Of a stretch of DNA of 64,000 nt, positions 60,866 through 64,000 are shown piece after piece. The DNA lies in the NCBI RefSeq assembly GCF_030272615.1, contig NC_081413.1, positions 187,952,669-188,016,668 on the forward strand. Reading direction: 5' to 3'. The stretch is from Cryptomeria japonica. Lineage: Eukaryota; Streptophyta; Pinopsida; Cupressales; Cupressaceae. Every line of letters starts with the position of its first letter. Position 1 is the first letter of the stretch. The notes beneath the pieces are model-generated. The model worked only from the letters and a program-made list of their open reading frames with translations, did not search any database and had not been told where the DNA came from. The translations under genes were made by a program, and so were the position numbers.

Positions 60866-62405
60866 CTCCATATCCCTAGTATTTAAACATTGAGAAACCC
60901 TAAGTCTATAACTTCCTGTCATTGGAATATTGGATGTAGGATTAAGGGTAACAAAACTCATGCACAAAGAGGGAAATATTGAATATAAAGATTGGAAATG
61001 AAAACTATGATTAAAAAATTTAATTTTTTTGTAAAATGGTTGATTAACAAATGAATTAAACAATTTTAATTATGATATTGAACATTAGATGCATCTAAAT
61101 CTGAATATAACATGTCATAACAATTAGATCTTAGCATATGAGTAAAAATTATGTAACTCACAAGTCAATTTTAGAATAATAAATTAGGGTGTTTTTGAAT
61201 TTAACCTCTAAATTTATGTAATTAAATTGCATATATGATCTATGAGTGCAAATATGAATGTTTACAAATCAAATCTGAGACAACAAATCATAAATAAGCA
61301 TAAGGGATGTAAGGTTCACCAAAATGTTATGGTGGGTTTTGGAATTAGGGTTTCACTAATTAGGATAGTTAAACCACCAACTTCACAAGATGAACCAAAC
61401 ATTTAAAAGAGGATGCAAATTCAATAGATCTTGCTACAATTTAATTAGGGAAAAGGATTGAGATACTAATTAAATTTACTTGTTTGTTGTTTCCCCTTTT
61501 AGAGATTTGGAATTAGATTTGAATTGTAAAGTTCTAGGGTAAAACAATAGAAAATTAGAGAAAAACAATAATAACAAAATGTTTTAGACTTCACACAGAT
61601 CCACAAATAGAGATGTAAGATGGGAAAATGAATCAGAACTTGTAGCTAAAAATCTAGACTGAATTGTTGGGACCAGGGTGGTAGGGTGACCTAGTCTTAC
61701 AACTTCTGGACAGGCGAGTGGCATGTTTTTCAAATCAGGGAGATGCACAAGATCCATTGTCAAAAGATCAGGCAAAATTCTTGAGACCATGGTTGTGGGG
61801 ATACTTGGTCCTCCTCTTTTTACTCCTGTAAAATTTGAACCTATTTGTCATCGTCTATTTTGTTGGAATATTTGATCGTAGCACCCAAATCAATTTCCTA
61901 CACAAAGAGAGATAGAAAAGGGTTTTGGATAGGGGTTTCCCTTAGGTGAAACCCCAGTTTAGGAATTAACCTTGAAATTGAAATGATAATTGAAATGGAA
62001 ATGGAATTGAATTGCAACAAAATACTTTCCTTTTGAGGGAAAGGCTAGATCTCAAATTGAATTCTTGTAATTGAAGTTGATACCTTGATGAATCTTTATT
62101 GAATCCTCACAAAAGGTTTTAGGATATCATGTAGAATGTCTTCATGGAAGGTTGATCATGGATTCCATCTTGAATGCTTTAAATTGACTTAATCTCTCAT
62201 TCAATGCTTGATGAATTCTTGATTTCTTTCTCACTTGAATTGAATTCGCTAGAGTGTAATTAAGAGAGAGATCCAACTTACGATTAGAATTAGACTTAAA
62301 ATGAGAGGGATGGGCCTCCTTTTATACTTAATCATCCAAAAATTATTTGAATTTTCAGAGAAGGCCAACATGGGAGCTAAATTCTTGCCCACTTTAAGTG
62401 ATTGT
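60866..62405 (-). other. Non-coding; probable LTR/leader of a minus-strand element
   Basis: No coding domain. On the minus strand a clear TATA box (62318-62330) is followed by a C/T-rich transcript-start-like stretch and leader-like sequence to about 61590. The right edge at 62405 meets Copia-E. I infer part of an LTR plus leader of a minus-strand element truncated by Copia-E; the family is unknown. Confidence 0.35.
62318..62330 (-). promoter_or_regulatory. TATA box, LTR-like promoter
   Basis: The minus strand reads taagtataaaaggagg, then cccatccctctc. A typical plant TATA context without an adjacent gene, so probably an LTR promoter. Confidence 0.45.
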
Positions 62406-63776
62406 TGTGTTGCAAATATGATGTCGATGGTTGTCATTGATGTCAACATATTGTTTTGGGATTGGTTCCTTAAGTTGGTTATATGATCTCCTTGGGATAC
62501 AACACTTGGAAAACAATGGAAACTATTTACAACCGGAAAATGGTCTTACCACTTCGGATGAAATTCAGACCTATGAAGAAAATGAAAAGGCAAGGTATGC
62601 TATATTTAGTGCTCTATCAAAGACTGAATTAACAAAGGTTATTTCATTAAATACTGCTCATGAAGTTTGGGAAAATTTAAGGGATATCTATGAAGGAAAT
62701 GATAGGGTTAAATTATCAAAGAAGCTGACAGCTAAGCGCAGATATGAGAACTTGAGAATGGAAGAAGGAGAAGATATAACAAGTTATTTTTAGAAGGTTG
62801 ATAGTGCAGTAAATGAAATCATAGAACTTGGTGGCACTTTGATAGATGAAGACATAATTGAGAAGATTTTGATGTCTCTACCAAAAAGTTACAATGATAA
62901 GATCTCTTCTATTGAAAAAACTTATGATTTGAAGAAGTTTACTATGGAACAACTACATGAAGCTAAATCTGAGACTGCCTTGAAAGCCTCTAAGGAAGAT
63001 CTTAAAGATGAAATCTTGGATGAGATGAAAGCGAAATTTATAAGGAAATTGAAGAAAGGCACCCACAAATATAAAGACATGTTACCTCTTAAATGCTTTA
63101 GATGTGGAAAAATTGATTGAATATAGCTACTAGATGTCTGGAAAAAGGATCAATAAATTTTATTAGGGAGAATAAAGGGAAGTTTAATAAGAAAATCTAT
63201 TATGTTAAAGATGACGTTGGTATCTCAGATGATGAATCAGACTATGAAGAAGGTGACTATTTGTTTTTGGTAGAAAAGGATGTATCTAAGATTGATATTT
63301 CTACTACTGCCTTACATGCTAGGAGAGATAGAAATGAATGGTTGATTGATAGTGGATGCTCAAATCATATGACTGGTGATAAAAATAAGTTTGTAAAACT
63401 TGAAAATTATGATGGAGGTTCTATTAGGTTTGGAGATGATCAGACAACACAAATTGTAGGAATTGGCTCTATTACCTTTGCTGGAAAGCATAATACTGAA
63501 AAATGTTTACTATATGAAGGGTTTGCATCACAATCTCTTGAGTGATGGACATATATGCGAAAATGGCTATAATGTTGTGTTTCAGGATGGTGGTTGTGAA
63601 ATTCAGAAGAGATCCATAATTGTTATTGCAGCAGGAAAAAGTACTGGTGGAAATATGTATCTGCTAGAAGGAGCTACAAGACATTATTTGTTATCTCAGT
63701 TGAACGATAGTTGGCTTTGGCACAGAAGGATGTGTCATATCAACTTTGATAATTTGTTAAAGATTAATTCATCAAT
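62406..63776 (+). mobile_element. Copia-E: 5' part of a copia element
   Basis: It opens with an LTR-like start (tgttgcaaatatgatgtcg, ttgtcattgatgtcaacata), similar to the first ~80 bases of the solo LTR at 57319, but then passes directly into gag sequence around 62510. Most of the LTR, the primer site and the Gag N-terminus are therefore missing. gag, protease and the start of integrase follow. It breaks off at about 63776. Confidence 0.65.
62510..63776 (+). pseudogene. Copia-E Gag, protease and pre-integrase region (broken)
   Basis: Gag: ARYAIFSALSKTELTKVISL, HEVWENLRDIYEGNDRVKL, EEGEDITSYF, a TAG at 62791, IDEDIIEKILMSLPKSYNDK, and a knuckle CFRCGKI split by a frame change at 63117 (then ATRCLEKG). 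Protease: NEWLIDSGCSNHMTGDKNKF, with DSG intact, and GSIRFGDDQTTQIVGIGSI. A frameshift near 63490 precedes the pre-integrase segment: LLSDGHICENGYNV, SQLNDSWLWHRRMCHINFDN. Family features are those of Copia-1, but with an intact DSG. Sequence after NLLKINSS is not copia. Confidence 0.85.
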
Positions 63777-64000
63777 GCTGGGAAATTGGTGCTATACACC
63801 TTGCATAATAATGTTTCATTGTTGTTTTATTTTATTATTGTGTGAGGTGGACATGGCATTATATTATAATTTCATATTGTATTGTTGCACCTAGGAGCAC
63901 TTAGATGGACGTGAAACATGTAAAGATTCTCTTGGAATATTCTTGTAACCACTTGATGAGTTGTGTTGACACATTGGCATTATTATATTACATCTATTTA
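63777..64000 (+). other. Unassigned right edge; possible start of another inserted LTR
   Basis: From tgctgggaaattggtgc the copia similarity stops abruptly within the integrase zinc region and AT-rich non-coding sequence follows to the window end. A TG start at this point suggests an LTR insertion continuing beyond the window. This cannot be settled without the right flank. Confidence 0.35.

Overview
The window looks like intergenic DNA from a large, repeat-dominated seed-plant genome. Every coding trace I can recognise belongs to a plant retroelement: L1-type LINE, Ty1/copia, and Ty3/gypsy of Tat, Athila and probable Tekay type. A gymnosperm source is my guess from the nesting depth and decay, not something proven here. 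I found no convincing host gene, rRNA, tRNA or CRISPR array.

Layout, 1 to about 55.7 kb: this is essentially one old LINE blown apart by later insertions. The LINE reads on the + strand in four pieces: ORF1 at 17970-19560, ORF2 endonuclease at 28108-29054, a linker at 30355-30694, and reverse transcriptase to the 3' end at 53027-55729. The insertions are: (a) Tat-A, a minus-strand Tat-lineage gypsy element (8094-17969), which is itself interrupted by Tat-B (+ strand, from off-window to 8093), a non-autonomous relative lacking pol; (b) Copia-1 (19561-28107, duplication AAAAG) carrying a solo LTR (22316-23841, duplication GGAAA); (c) a solo LTR with Tat-like edges (29055-30354, minus); (d) an Athila-type element (30695-53026, duplication AGGAA). 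The Athila 5' LTR holds a 4.4-kb Tekay-like solo LTR (31720-36123), and its gag holds Copia-2 (37452-44252, minus, duplication GATAC).

Layout, 55.7 to 64 kb: a minus-strand copia 3' end (Copia-C) whose LTR contains a copia solo LTR (57319-58712, duplication ACATT); a second copia RNase H fragment (Copia-D) facing it as an inverted repeat; about 2.6 kb of mostly unassigned sequence with an LTR-like promoter on the minus strand; and a 5' part of another copia (Copia-E, 62406-63776) that seems interrupted near the right edge.

How the parts relate: no element looks fully functional, but the decay styles differ. Copia-2 pol and the Athila gag-pol and 3' ORF stay in one uninterrupted frame, damaged only by stop codons. 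In Copia-2 and the Athila 3' ORF these are all TGA or TAG, as expected from C-to-T change at methylated CG/CHG sites. Copia-1, Tat-A, Tat-B and the LINE also carry frameshifts and lost catalytic residues. The observations most worth checking are the ~830-codon Athila 3' ORF with an 11-residue repeat and a possible intron in front of it, the G-patch-like segment in Tat-A, and the pol-less Tat-B.
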